This document shows, piece by piece, positions 1 to 6,827 of a stretch of DNA of 11,489 nt. The translations under genes were made by a program, and so were the position numbers. Positions within the stretch are counted from its first letter, which is position 1. Every line of letters begins with the position of its first letter. This DNA is from Spirochaetaceae bacterium (GTDB lineage Bacteria; Spirochaetota; Spirochaetia; SZUA-6; Bin103): NCBI GenBank assembly GCA_028820215.1, contig JAPPKD010000352.1:1-11489 (forward strand). Direction: 5' to 3'. The notes beneath the pieces are model-generated. The model saw nothing but the letters and a program-made list of their open reading frames with translations, was not told the origin of the DNA and ran no database searches.

Positions 1-1233
1 ACCCACGTCGTCGCGCACAACCCCGAGGCGCGTGATGCGCACCTCAACCTGGGCAGCGCGCTGTTCGACGAGGACCGTTACGACGAAGGGCTTGCAGCGA
101 CCCGCATCGCCGTCGAGCAACGGCCGGACTCCGCCGGGGCGCTGGCCAACCTCGGCCGCGCACTGATCCACTTCGGGCGACTGCAAGAGGCCGAAGAGCA
201 CCTGCGCCGCGCCGTCGAGGTCGATCCTCGCAGCACGACGGCGCATCAGAATCTGGCCGAGACGCTGCGCAAGCAGGAGCGCTTCGCCGACGCGGTGGAG
301 TCATATCGAGCGGTGCTTGCGATCGACGAGGGCCACCGCGCATTTGCCTATGCGGGCATGGGCATGGCGCTGTTCGGAGCTGGGCGCTACGCGGAAGCTC
401 TCGACGCGACCGCCGAGGCGCTGTCGCTCCAGCCGGAACTCCCGAACGCGGCCATGCTGTACGTGCACATGGGCCGTTCCGCGCGGGAGTTGGGTCGGCT
501 CGACGAGGCGGCGGCCCATTTCGAGCGCGGCACCGTAGTAGACCCGCACGACGTCGAACCGCTGCTGGAGCTTGCCGACGTCCGCGTCCGGCAGGGCCGG
601 TCGGAAGAAGGCGAACGCATTCTGGCGGATGTCCTGGAGAGACGGTCGGGCGACCCCGCTTCGGTGCACCGCGTTGCCGAAACGCTCCGAACCTGGGGAC
701 GGCATGAGAAGGCGATCGCGAGCTACCGCGCGGCGCTCCGGGCCGACGCCGACTTTGCACCGTCCTACGCCGGGCTGGGAATCGCGTTGTTTCAGACCGA
801 GCGCTACGAGGAAGCGATCGAGGCGCTGCAGCGGGCACTGGCGCTGCAGCCCGACCTGTCGATCGCGGGTTCCTCCCTGCGCGTCTTCCTGGGCCGCGCG
901 GCGCAGAGGTTGGGCCGTCCGGATGCGGCGGAGCACTTCGCGCGGGCGGTGCGCGACGACCCGAGTGACTACGAGGCCCTCGATCATCTCGCCAGTGTCC
1001 GCTTCGGCCAGGAGCGATACCAGGACGCGCTCGCCCTCTACCAGACCATGACCGAGTTGGACCCGGACAACGCGATGACCCACTCCAATCTCGGGGCCGC
1101 GCTGTTCCACCTCGGGCGGCTGGAAGAGGCGCTGATCAGCGTCGAACGCGCGCTCGCCCTCGACCCCGACCTGGAAGCCGCCCGGATCGGCTTACGGGCG
1201 GTGCATGACGCGCAGGCACGACCGCAACGATAG
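1..1233 (+). CDS. TPR-repeat protein, C-terminal part (5' end outside window)
   Basis: The frame is open from the first base to the TGA at 1231-1233, so the gene is cut by the window edge. The 410 visible residues are almost entirely tetratricopeptide repeats. I count about eleven 34-residue units with the usual signature (NLG-A-L near the start, GR-Y/L-EA in the middle, A-L--DP at the end), for example the units starting near bases 31, 133, 241, 346, 766 and 1072. TPR arrays form a right-handed superhelix for protein binding; no enzyme domain is visible. The opening residues look like the junction where membrane proteins of the TMTC-like type pass from their transmembrane half into the TPR half. 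The missing N-terminus may therefore be a multi-pass membrane domain like the one ruined at 4683-5868; this is inference. The gene ends 58 bp from the convergent egtD stop, with no clear terminator between them. An internal ATG/GTG start giving a soluble protein is unlikely because repeats continue to base 1. Confidence 0.85.
   Translation, partial: THVVAHNPEARDAHLNLGSALFDEDRYDEGLAATRIAVEQRPDSAGALANLGRALIHFGRLQEAEEHLRRAVEVDPRSTTAHQNLAETLRKQERFADAVESYRAVLAIDEGHRAFAYAGMGMALFGAGRYAEALDATAEALSLQPELPNAAMLYVHMGRSARELGRLDEAAAHFERGTVVDPHDVEPLLELADVRVRQGRSEEGERILADVLERRSGDPASVHRVAETLRTWGRHEKAIASYRAALRADADFAPSYAGLGIALFQTERYEEAIEALQRALALQPDLSIAGSSLRVFLGRAAQRLGRPDAAEHFARAVRDDPSDYEALDHLASVRFGQERYQDALALYQTMTELDPDNAMTHSNLGAALFHLGRLEEALISVERALALDPDLEAARIGLRAVHDAQARPQR
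241..1080 (+). repeat. Intragenic duplication of a four-TPR block
   Basis: Repeats 3-6 of the TPR protein (about 241-660) match repeats 7-10 (about 661-1080) unit by unit, offset by about 139-140 codons. Shared landmarks are AETLR at 256 and 676, YAG-G-ALF at 349 and 766, the LQP-L ends of both following helices, GR-A--LGR-D-A--HF in the third unit and LA-VR--Q-R in the fourth. The match lies in residues that TPR folding does not fix, so it points to tandem duplication of a whole four-repeat block rather than general TPR resemblance. Confidence 0.7.
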
Positions 1234-1291
1234 CATTGAGTGGCGTGCCGGCCGGCAACGGGCTCCCGACCAACGCACCGATGGAGAGACC

Positions 1292-2317
1292 CTACTCCGC
1301 CCACGTGTCTGCGGAGGCCGGAGATTGCGAGGCCACCTTGCCGATGGTCCCTCCGCAGTCGAGCCGGGCGCGAAGCAACTGCACGCTGAACATCTGCCGC
1401 GGATCGGTCCACACCGCCGCCACATCGAATCCCGACACACCGGCCAGCAGAGCGAAGCCGTCCAGCGTGAACTTGTAAGACACCTCGGTGAGGATCGTCT
1501 CGCCGGCGGCGAATCGGAACCGTTCGCCGGCCACCATGACCGCTTGCTCGATTCCACTGACCAAGTGCATCTCGATGCGGCCGCGCGCGTGATCGTAGAA
1601 CGACCGGTGAGCGAAGGCCGCAAGATCGAAATCGGCATCCAGGATGCGGTTGAGGTGTCGCAGTACGTTGAGGTTGAAGGCCGCCGTCACCCCCTGCCGG
1701 TCGTCGTAGGCAGCCTCCAGCACCGCGCGCTCTTTCGGCAGGTCCACGCCGACGAGCAGGCAGCCGCCGGGGCCGACGGTACGTGCAATGCCGTTCAGGA
1801 ACGGCACCGCCTCCTGCAGGTTGAAGTTGCCGACGGTGGAGCCGGGAAAGTACGCGACCCGCGGCCCGCGCGCGGCGGCGGGCGGCAGGGTCACCGGACG
1901 GTTGTAGTCGGCGCACACGGGACACACTTCCAGGGCCGGGTAGCGATCGCGGACCGCGGCGACGGCCGTCTCCAACTGAGCGCGGCTTACGTCGATCGGC
2001 ACGTAAGCCGCCGGGCAGGACAGATGATCGAGCAGGGCGCACGTCTTGGCGCTGCTGCCGCTGCCGTACTCGATGAGCACGCGGCCCGGACCGATGATCC
2101 GCCCCATCTCCGCTGCCGCCGCTGCCATGATTGCCTGTTCGGTCCGCGTGGGGTAGTAGTCGTCAAGGCAGGTGATCCGGTCGAACAGCTCGGAGCCGCG
2201 TTCGTCGTAGAGCAACCGGCAGGGCAGCCACTTCTGTTCCTGGCGGAGCCCGTCGAGCACCTGCGCGCGCAACTCGTCGAGCTGGGGGGTAATCGCCAGC
2301 TCCACCGCCGACCCCAC
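1292..2317 (-). CDS. egtD: L-histidine N-alpha-methyltransferase EgtD
   Basis: EgtD transfers three methyl groups from S-adenosylmethionine to the alpha-amino group of histidine, giving hercynine, the first step of ergothioneine synthesis. The 341-residue length is normal for the family. Visible hallmarks are ELFDRIT-LDDYYPTRTE (residues 43-60), the SAM-binding loop IEYGSGSSAKT (82-92), YFPGSTVGNF (156-165), GVDLPKE (190-196), the YDDRQGVTAAFNLNVLRHLNR block (204-224) and TEVSYKF (277-283). By position, Asn164, Tyr204, Glu278 and Ser280 correspond to the residues that bind histidine in mycobacterial EgtD (Asn166, Tyr206, Glu282, Ser284). The start is GTG at 2317, 12 bp after the egtB stop; a second GTG at 2305 follows a GGGG stretch and could also serve. 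The two genes are surely co-transcribed, with translation probably coupled. Confidence 0.95.
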   Translation of the reverse strand: MGSAVELAITPQLDELRAQVLDGLRQEQKWLPCRLLYDERGSELFDRITCLDDYYPTRTEQAIMAAAAAEMGRIIGPGRVLIEYGSGSSAKTCALLDHLSCPAAYVPIDVSRAQLETAVAAVRDRYPALEVCPVCADYNRPVTLPPAAARGPRVAYFPGSTVGNFNLQEAVPFLNGIARTVGPGGCLLVGVDLPKERAVLEAAYDDRQGVTAAFNLNVLRHLNRILDADFDLAAFAHRSFYDHARGRIEMHLVSGIEQAVMVAGERFRFAAGETILTEVSYKFTLDGFALLAGVSGFDVAAVWTDPRQMFSVQLLRARLDCGGTIGKVASQSPASADTWAE

Positions 2318-2329
2318 GCCGGACGCCGC

Positions 2330-3694
2330 CTATCCGTCGTCCGCCAAGCGGATCCCGGAGAACTGCCAGCGCTTGTCGGGCGGGAAGAAGTTCCGGTACG
2401 TGGCGCGGATGTGGGAGCGCGGCGTGGCGCACGAGCCGCCGCGCAGTACGTGCTGACTGCACATGAACTTGCCGTTGTATTCGCCGAGCGCGCCGGGCGC
2501 CGGCCGGTAGCCGGGATACGGCGCGTAGTCGCTGGCGGTCCACTCCCACGCATCCCCGAACATCTGCCGCACGCCCACGCCGTGCGGGCAGCGCCGTGGA
2601 TGGAACGCCATCTGCTCCGCGAAGTTGGCCGCCTCGGCCGCCGGCGTCACTTCTGCCGCCGCCGCCTCCCATTCGAACTCCGTCGGCAAACGTGCGCCGG
2701 TCCAGCGCGCGTACGCATCCGCCTCGAAGTAGCTGACGTGCACCACGGGCTCCGCCGGAGCCACCGGACGCACGCCGCTCAACGTCGATTGCCGCCAGTC
2801 GTTGCCGTCACGGCTCCAGTACAGCGGCGCGTCCCAACCCTGGCGGTTGACCGCATCCCAGCCGTCGGACAGCCACAACTCGGGGCGGCGGTAGCCGCCG
2901 TCGGCCATGAACTGCAGGTACTCGCCGTTGGTCACCAGCCGGTCCGCCAGCCGATACGGCTGCAGAAACCGCTGGTGCCGGGGTCCCTCGTTGTCGAAGG
3001 CGAAGCCCGGCCCGGCGTGTCCGAACCAGTGCAATCCGCCCTCGCAGGCAACCCAGCTCAGCGTCGTCTGCAGCGTACCGCTGCCGACGACGGGGGCCGG
3101 ACGGTACGCCGGATGCAGGGGATTGATGCCGAACACGTGCTTGAAGTCGGTTACCATCAGTTCCTGGTGTTGCTGCTCGTGGTGCAGCCCGATCGCGGCG
3201 ACCGTTGCCGCGCGCTGCGCGTCGACCGCATGGGAGTTCGCGAGCAGCTTGGTCACGTGCCGGTCGACATGACGACGATAGGCCAGCACCTCCACCACGG
3301 TGGGCCGCGCCAGCAGACCGCGGCTCGGGCGCGGATGCCTGTCTCCCACCGCGTTGTAGTAGGAGTTGAAGATGAAGCTGAAGCCCGGATGGAACGGCTC
3401 GTAACCAGTATTCTCCGGTGCCAGCAGAAACGTCTCGAAGAACCAGCTCACGTGCCCCAGGTGCCACTTGATCGGGCTGACGTCATCCATCGACTGGATG
3501 ACGTAGTCCTCGGTGACCAAGGGCCGGCACAGCTCCTCGCTGAAGGCGCGCACGCTGCGGTAATCCGCAAGCACCGAACCGGGTTCGGCGATAGCCCGAC
3601 CCTCGGACGAGGCCGGTCGCCCGGCGGCGTCATTGCTCACGGCAGCATCGTACGCCGCAGGCACGGTCTCGGTCGAGCTCAGGAGGGCCACCAC
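2330..3694 (-). CDS. egtB: Ergothioneine sulfoxide synthase EgtB (DinB-like plus FGE-sulfatase domains)
   Basis: EgtB is a non-haem iron enzyme that uses O2 to join hercynine to a thiol donor (gamma-glutamylcysteine or cysteine, depending on enzyme type), forming the sulfoxide. The N-terminal DinB-like domain (about 41-200) holds SPIKWHLGHVSWFFETF (73-89) and HHEQQHQELMVTDFKH (171-186). His172 and His176 match the H-x3-H iron ligands of mycobacterial EgtB (His134/His138), and a third His comes from WHLGH. The C-terminal formylglycine-generating-enzyme-like domain (about 210-450) shows RLPTEFEWEAA (335-345), FGDAWEWTASDY (379-390), VLRGGSC (416-422) and the closing RNFFPPDKRWQFSGIRLA (434-451). 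The 454-residue length is normal. The start is uncertain: GTG at 3694 is the longest choice, GTG at 3691, 3664 and 3640 are alternatives, and none has a strong ribosome site. The homologous region begins near residue 41. It is first in an operon with egtD; no egtA or egtC is present here. Confidence 0.95.
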   Translation of the reverse strand: MVALLSSTETVPAAYDAAVSNDAAGRPASSEGRAIAEPGSVLADYRSVRAFSEELCRPLVTEDYVIQSMDDVSPIKWHLGHVSWFFETFLLAPENTGYEPFHPGFSFIFNSYYNAVGDRHPRPSRGLLARPTVVEVLAYRRHVDRHVTKLLANSHAVDAQRAATVAAIGLHHEQQHQELMVTDFKHVFGINPLHPAYRPAPVVGSGTLQTTLSWVACEGGLHWFGHAGPGFAFDNEGPRHQRFLQPYRLADRLVTNGEYLQFMADGGYRRPELWLSDGWDAVNRQGWDAPLYWSRDGNDWRQSTLSGVRPVAPAEPVVHVSYFEADAYARWTGARLPTEFEWEAAAAEVTPAAEAANFAEQMAFHPRRCPHGVGVRQMFGDAWEWTASDYAPYPGYRPAPGALGEYNGKFMCSQHVLRGGSCATPRSHIRATYRNFFPPDKRWQFSGIRLADDG

Positions 3695-3981
3695 CCTGAG
3701 ACTGATCCCCTAAGTGAGTCGGATTGCCGCGCAGGCGGCGAGTCCGGCACTCTCACGAACAGGAGAGGATGGGCCGAGAGCGGAGCCGAAGGCGACGATC
3801 TTGAGGCGCGACGGTATTGGGGCGCGACGGTATTGGGGCGCGACGGTATTGGGGCGCGACGGTATTGGGGCGCGACGGTATTGGGGCGGAGGGTTTCGAT
3901 GGCTCGATCTGAGTCGTGGCGCAACGTGTTACGGAACATGCGGCCGCAAGTACCGGCTCGACTTCCAGGGACGGCACCAAG
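3695..3981. promoter_or_regulatory. Divergent intergenic region between egtB and the regulator gene
   Basis: These 287 bases must hold the promoters for both the leftward egtB-egtD operon and the rightward regulator, if each has its own. I found no convincing -35/-10 pair on either strand. The main feature is the 16-bp tandem array at 3806-3885, about 110 bases upstream of the egtB start and about 95 bases upstream of the regulator start. An open frame begins at 3916 in frame with the regulator and could extend it by 22 residues, but those residues have no family resemblance. Confidence 0.45.
3806..3885. repeat. Five perfect 16-bp tandem repeats
   Basis: The unit gcgcgacggtattggg occurs five times without a mismatch, starting at 3806, 3822, 3838, 3854 and 3870. 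It then breaks off into gcggaggg. A partial echo (ggcgacgatctt) precedes the array. The unit is not palindromic. A 16-bp step is about one and a half helical turns, so bound proteins would sit on alternating faces of the DNA. Perfect identity means the array is young or actively maintained; copy number may vary between strains. It may be a multi-site operator, a binding array for a host factor, or a neutral minisatellite. Confidence 0.95.
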
Positions 3982-4644
3982 GTGTCTGTGAAGCGACCGC
4001 GCGTCTGCCTGATCGCGCTGTCTGGTGCGCTCGGTGCACGCATGGACGCCTATTGCCGGCGCATCGCCGGCTTCGCTCTGGACATCGTCACGGAGCCTCC
4101 CGCTCCGCGCGATCCGCGTTATTCGGCCGCGGTCATGCCGGCAGAGGTCGCCGACCGCGTGCTCACGGAGCCGATCCAGCCGGCCTGGCCACTGATCGCC
4201 TACGGCCCGGACAGCCAACTGCCGAACCTGTTCCTGGCCGGCTGTGCCGACTACCTGCGCGACCCGTGGACGCCGGAAGAACTGGAGCTGCGGGTTCTGC
4301 GCGCCCTCGGACCCGCGACGGCGGCAACCGTGTTCGGGGACGACGGCACGCTGCGTCTGATGGGGAGAACGCTGACGGGACCGGATGGCACGGTCAGCCT
4401 GGGCGCGCAGGAAGCGGAGATCCTGCGCATGCTGGTGGCGAACCGCGGCGCCGTCGTGACCCGCGACGCCCTGTTCTACGCGATCTGGGGGCGCCCGCCC
4501 CGCCGTCGCAGCCGCGCCGTGGACATGCACGTGACCGCCCTGCGGCGCCACTTGGTTGCGGTGGCGGATCGGCGCGACAGCGCCCGGTCTCCGTCCACAC
4601 GGCTGATCGTCACCGTACGTGGACGTGGCTACCGCCTCGATTGA
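3982..4644 (+). CDS. OmpR-family regulator with degenerate receiver domain
   Basis: The C-terminal half (about residues 125-220 counted from GTG 3982) is a clear OmpR/PhoB winged-helix DNA-binding domain. It shows LGAQEAEILRMLVANRGAVV (140-159), the AIWG turn (167-170), RAVDMHVTALRRHL (178-191, the recognition helix region) and the closing TVRGRGYRLD (211-220). The N-terminal half has receiver-like strands (RVCLIALSG; PLIAYG; GCADYLRDPWTPEEL) but lacks the phospho-accepting Asp: the third strand reads YSAAVMPAE. The conserved Lys-Pro near the fifth strand is Arg-Asp-Pro. It should therefore act without phosphorylation, or sense something else. The start GTG 3982 is chosen because AGGGA lies at 3967-3971 and the family's first strand begins right after it; an ATG at 3916 would add 22 unlike residues. 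No histidine kinase is adjacent. Divergence from egtB suggests, but does not prove, control of that operon. Confidence 0.85.
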   Translation: MSVKRPRVCLIALSGALGARMDAYCRRIAGFALDIVTEPPAPRDPRYSAAVMPAEVADRVLTEPIQPAWPLIAYGPDSQLPNLFLAGCADYLRDPWTPEELELRVLRALGPATAATVFGDDGTLRLMGRTLTGPDGTVSLGAQEAEILRMLVANRGAVVTRDALFYAIWGRPPRRRSRAVDMHVTALRRHLVAVADRRDSARSPSTRLIVTVRGRGYRLD

Positions 4645-4682
4645 GTTGAGGCGCACGGACCCCTACTACCGGCGGGCGGTGG

Positions 4683-5868
4683 ATGACGCACCATGCCGTG
4701 GCCGCGCAACCGGACGTCTGGTACCAGGCGGCGATGGCGGGACGAGGCAAAGGGCAGCCGGGGGGGCGCGGCTGTCGCAGGCCGTTTCTCCCCGGGACGG
4801 TCTGGTGGCCCTGGTGCTCGGCGTGCTGGCGGCGGTCAGCTACATGCCTGCGCTTTCGGGCGGCTTCGTCTGGGACGACGTCATCTTCGCCGAGGAGCCG
4901 GTCATCCATTCGCCGGCCGGCCTGAAGAGCATCTGGTTCTCCCCCGCCGACATCAAAAACGAAGGCTACTACTGGCCGCTGGTCTACTCCAGTTTCTGAC
5001 TGGAGCACAAGCTGTGGGGCTGCTGAACCCGGCCGGCTACCACGCCGTCAACATCGCCTTTCACCTCGCCAACTGCCTGCTGCTGTGGCGCTTGCTCGTA
5101 CCGGGCGCCGCCGTGTTCGCCGTGCACTCCGTGCACGTGGAATCCGTCGCCTGGATCATCGAACGCAAGGACGTGCTGTCCGCGTTGTTCTACCTGGCGG
5201 CAGTGCTGGTCTGGGTCCGCTTCGTCGAGCAACCGCGGCCGTGGCGCTCCGGGCTGGCGCTGGTGCTGTTCACCGCCGGACTGCTGTCCAAGTCGGTGGT
5301 GGTGACGCTGCCCGTGGCGCTCGCGATCTGGCAGTGGTGGCAGAGCGGCCGCGCGAGATGGATGGATCTGCTGCGCCTGGCGCCCTTCGCGGCGGTCGCG
5401 GCAGGGATTACGGCGGCCGACCTGTCGTTCTACACCTCGCGGGAGCCGCTGGAGCTTGGTTACACCTTGGCCGAGCGGGCGCTGATCGCATCGAGAGCGC
5501 TGTGGTTCTACGCCGGCAAGCTGCTCTGGCCGGCCGATCTGGCGGTCATCTATCCGCTGTGGGAGATCGACGCGCGCGACCTGAAGATGTGGGCGTACTT
5601 GGCGGCTGCGGCGGCGCTGGCAGCCGGGCTGTGGGTCGCGCGGCGGCGGATCGGGCGGGGGCCGCTGGCAAGGGTGCTGTACTTCGCGGTGACGCTGGGG
5701 CCGGTGCTGGGGTTCGTGGACTACGGCTACATGCAGTTCTCGTTCGTGGCCGACCGGTTCCAGTACCTGGCGGGCATCGGGGTGCTGGCGGTGGTGATCG
5801 GCGGGGCGGCGCACGGGGTTGGAAGGCTGCCGAAAGCGTGGCGGCGTGGCGCGCCGTCTTCTGGGTGA
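4683..5868 (+). pseudogene. Disrupted multi-pass membrane protein, TMTC-like (membrane half of a TPR membrane protein)
   Basis: Three frames must be joined to read one protein. From ATG 4683 the frame runs to a run of seven G (4760-4766). After a slip the reading continues in the frame holding LVALVLGVLAAVSYMPAL and GGFVWDDVIFAEEPVIHSP (about 4803-4916). That frame stops at TGA 4997-4999, exactly where a Trp (TGG) would continue SSF-LEHKLWG. A second slip near 5010-5020 leads into the long frame with NPAGYHAVNIAFHLANCLL, HVESVAWIIERKDVLSALFY (about 5137-5196) and several further hydrophobic helices up to GIGVLAVVIGG. The sequence LLVPGAAVFAVHS near 5095-5130 also seems to lack a few residues. 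The frame ends at 5866-5868 without the expected C-terminal TPR array. Homologues are predicted glycosyltransferase-like membrane proteins with TPR tails. The gene follows the regulator by 38 bp but is almost certainly dead unless the lesions are sequencing errors. Confidence 0.75.
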
Positions 5869-6139
5869 CGCCGATCTCCCGGCGGATCTCGAGGGCAAGC
5901 GGCTGATGCCGGTCAACCGCGGCCAACACGGGATCCAGCGACGCGACCCGAAGCTGTACGAGCCCATCACGGACGCCGACGCCGAGGTGATCTGCTACCC
6001 GCCCGGCACCGGCCGAGCCCGGCCGGACAAGCGCATCTCGGACGCCCGTGCGGCGCTTGAGAAGCTGGTGCGCGCGGTGACGCTATGGCGATCGACGGCC
6101 GCCCGCTGCCCCCGGTCCCGAGGCGGCACACGTGCATAG
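5819..6139 (+). other. Open frame of unknown function, possibly a gene remnant
   Basis: This frame overlaps the last 50 bases of the disrupted membrane gene and runs to TAG 6137-6139. Its middle part, from about residue 15, has a fairly protein-like composition (GDADLPADLEGKRLMPVN, then KLYEPITDADAEVICYPP and a helical SDARAALEKLVRA). I do not recognise the family. The first piece faintly recalls the D-L-GRSLMPLLRG segment near the C-terminus of sulfatases, but the rest does not follow that pattern. An ATG at 5906 could start a shorter product, though no clear ribosome site precedes it. It may be the 3' remnant of a gene whose front was lost in the event that truncated the membrane gene, or a chance frame in GC-rich DNA. 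Confidence 0.25.
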
Positions 6140-6144
6140 AGGGA
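6139..6144 (+). promoter_or_regulatory. Ribosome binding site deciding the pentapeptide gene start
   Basis: GAGGGA lies 8 bases before ATG 6153. It favours that ATG over the in-frame GTG at 6132, which lies upstream of this site and would overlap the previous open frame. Confidence 0.6.
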
Positions 6145-6152
6145 CGGCACAC

Positions 6153-6692
6153 ATGCTGGGCGACGATAGCTGGCAGATTCACTCTGCCGACCTGAGCGGC
6201 GCGGATCTGCGCAGCGCCAACCTGTACGGTGCCGACCTGCGCTACGTCGCCTTGGAAGGTGCGGACCTGCGCGGTGCCTACCTGGCCAACGCCGACCTGT
6301 GCGATGCCACCCTGAAGGGTGCGGACCTGCGCGGTGCCGACCTGTGGGGCGCCAAGCTGAGCGGCGTGATCCTCGAAGGTGCGGACCTGCGCGGCGCCCT
6401 GCTGGGCGAAGCCGACCTGAGCGCCACCACCTTGGAAGGTGTGCACCTGCGCGGTGCCAGCCTGTACGGCGCCGACTTGAGCGGTGCCTACCTGAGCGGT
6501 GCTCATCTGAACGGTGCCTACCTGGACGGCGCTGACCTGATCGGTGCTTACCTGGGCGGTGCGGATCTGCGCGGTTCGTTCCTGGGCAACGCCGACCTGG
6601 ATCATGCCGAAGGCCTCGATGAGGCCGATCTGCGCGGCGTGCAGGGATGCGATCGCACCGGCTTGCTGCCCGGCTGTTCGGGCGACGAGTAA
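6153..6692 (+). CDS. Pentapeptide-repeat protein
   Basis: The 179-residue product from ATG 6153 is about 29 consecutive pentapeptides of the A-(D/N)-L-x-x type from residue 11 to about 155, such as SADLSGADLR, LEGADLRGA and GAYLDGADLI. Such repeats fold into a square right-handed beta-helix in which the central Leu points inward and four pentapeptides make one 20-residue turn, so this protein has about seven turns. There is no signal peptide and no additional domain; a short tail (161-179) carries two Cys. Some relatives (Qnr, MfpA) mimic DNA and protect DNA gyrase, others are effectors or have unknown roles; nothing here decides between these. A GC-rich hairpin with a 5-bp stem (6704-6717) follows the gene but has no T-run, so it is at best a weak terminator. 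Confidence 0.9.
   Translation: MLGDDSWQIHSADLSGADLRSANLYGADLRYVALEGADLRGAYLANADLCDATLKGADLRGADLWGAKLSGVILEGADLRGALLGEADLSATTLEGVHLRGASLYGADLSGAYLSGAHLNGAYLDGADLIGAYLGGADLRGSFLGNADLDHAEGLDEADLRGVQGCDRTGLLPGCSGDE
6252..6458 (+). repeat. 60-bp internal repeats in the pentapeptide gene
   Basis: A nearly identical stretch encoding L-(E/K)-G-A-D-L-R-G-A recurs at 6252, 6312, 6372 and 6432 (the last reading LEGVHLRGA), exactly 60 bp apart. The intervening codons differ. Sixty bases equal one full beta-helix turn, so the DNA appears to have grown by duplicating whole structural turns. Shorter 15-bp similarity (ggtgccnacctg) continues to about 6580. Confidence 0.8.
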
Positions 6693-6827
6693 GCTGAGCG
6701 CGCGCCGGGGCGCCGGCTGTCGATAATGGGCTATAAATGTGTGGACAGTTCACAGCCCACGCTCGGCCTGCCCGGACTCCGCCAACTCTCCTCGCCTTGC
6801 CCGCCTTCACATCTCGACGACGGAGCC

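Noticed and set aside
1233..1291. GC-rich palindrome (gccggccggc) between the TPR gene and egtD as a terminator
   Set aside because: It is short, leaves almost no loop and has no T-run on either strand.
1205..3991. A 928-codon open frame on the plus strand opposite egtB and egtD
   Set aside because: It is the antisense shadow of two clear enzymes in GC-rich DNA. Its product has no recognisable domain and is low in complexity, rich in Arg, His and Gly.
5967..6605. Minus-strand frame with repeated VGTAQV-like units
   Set aside because: The regularity simply mirrors the pentapeptide repeats on the plus strand, whose beta-helix pattern is unmistakable.
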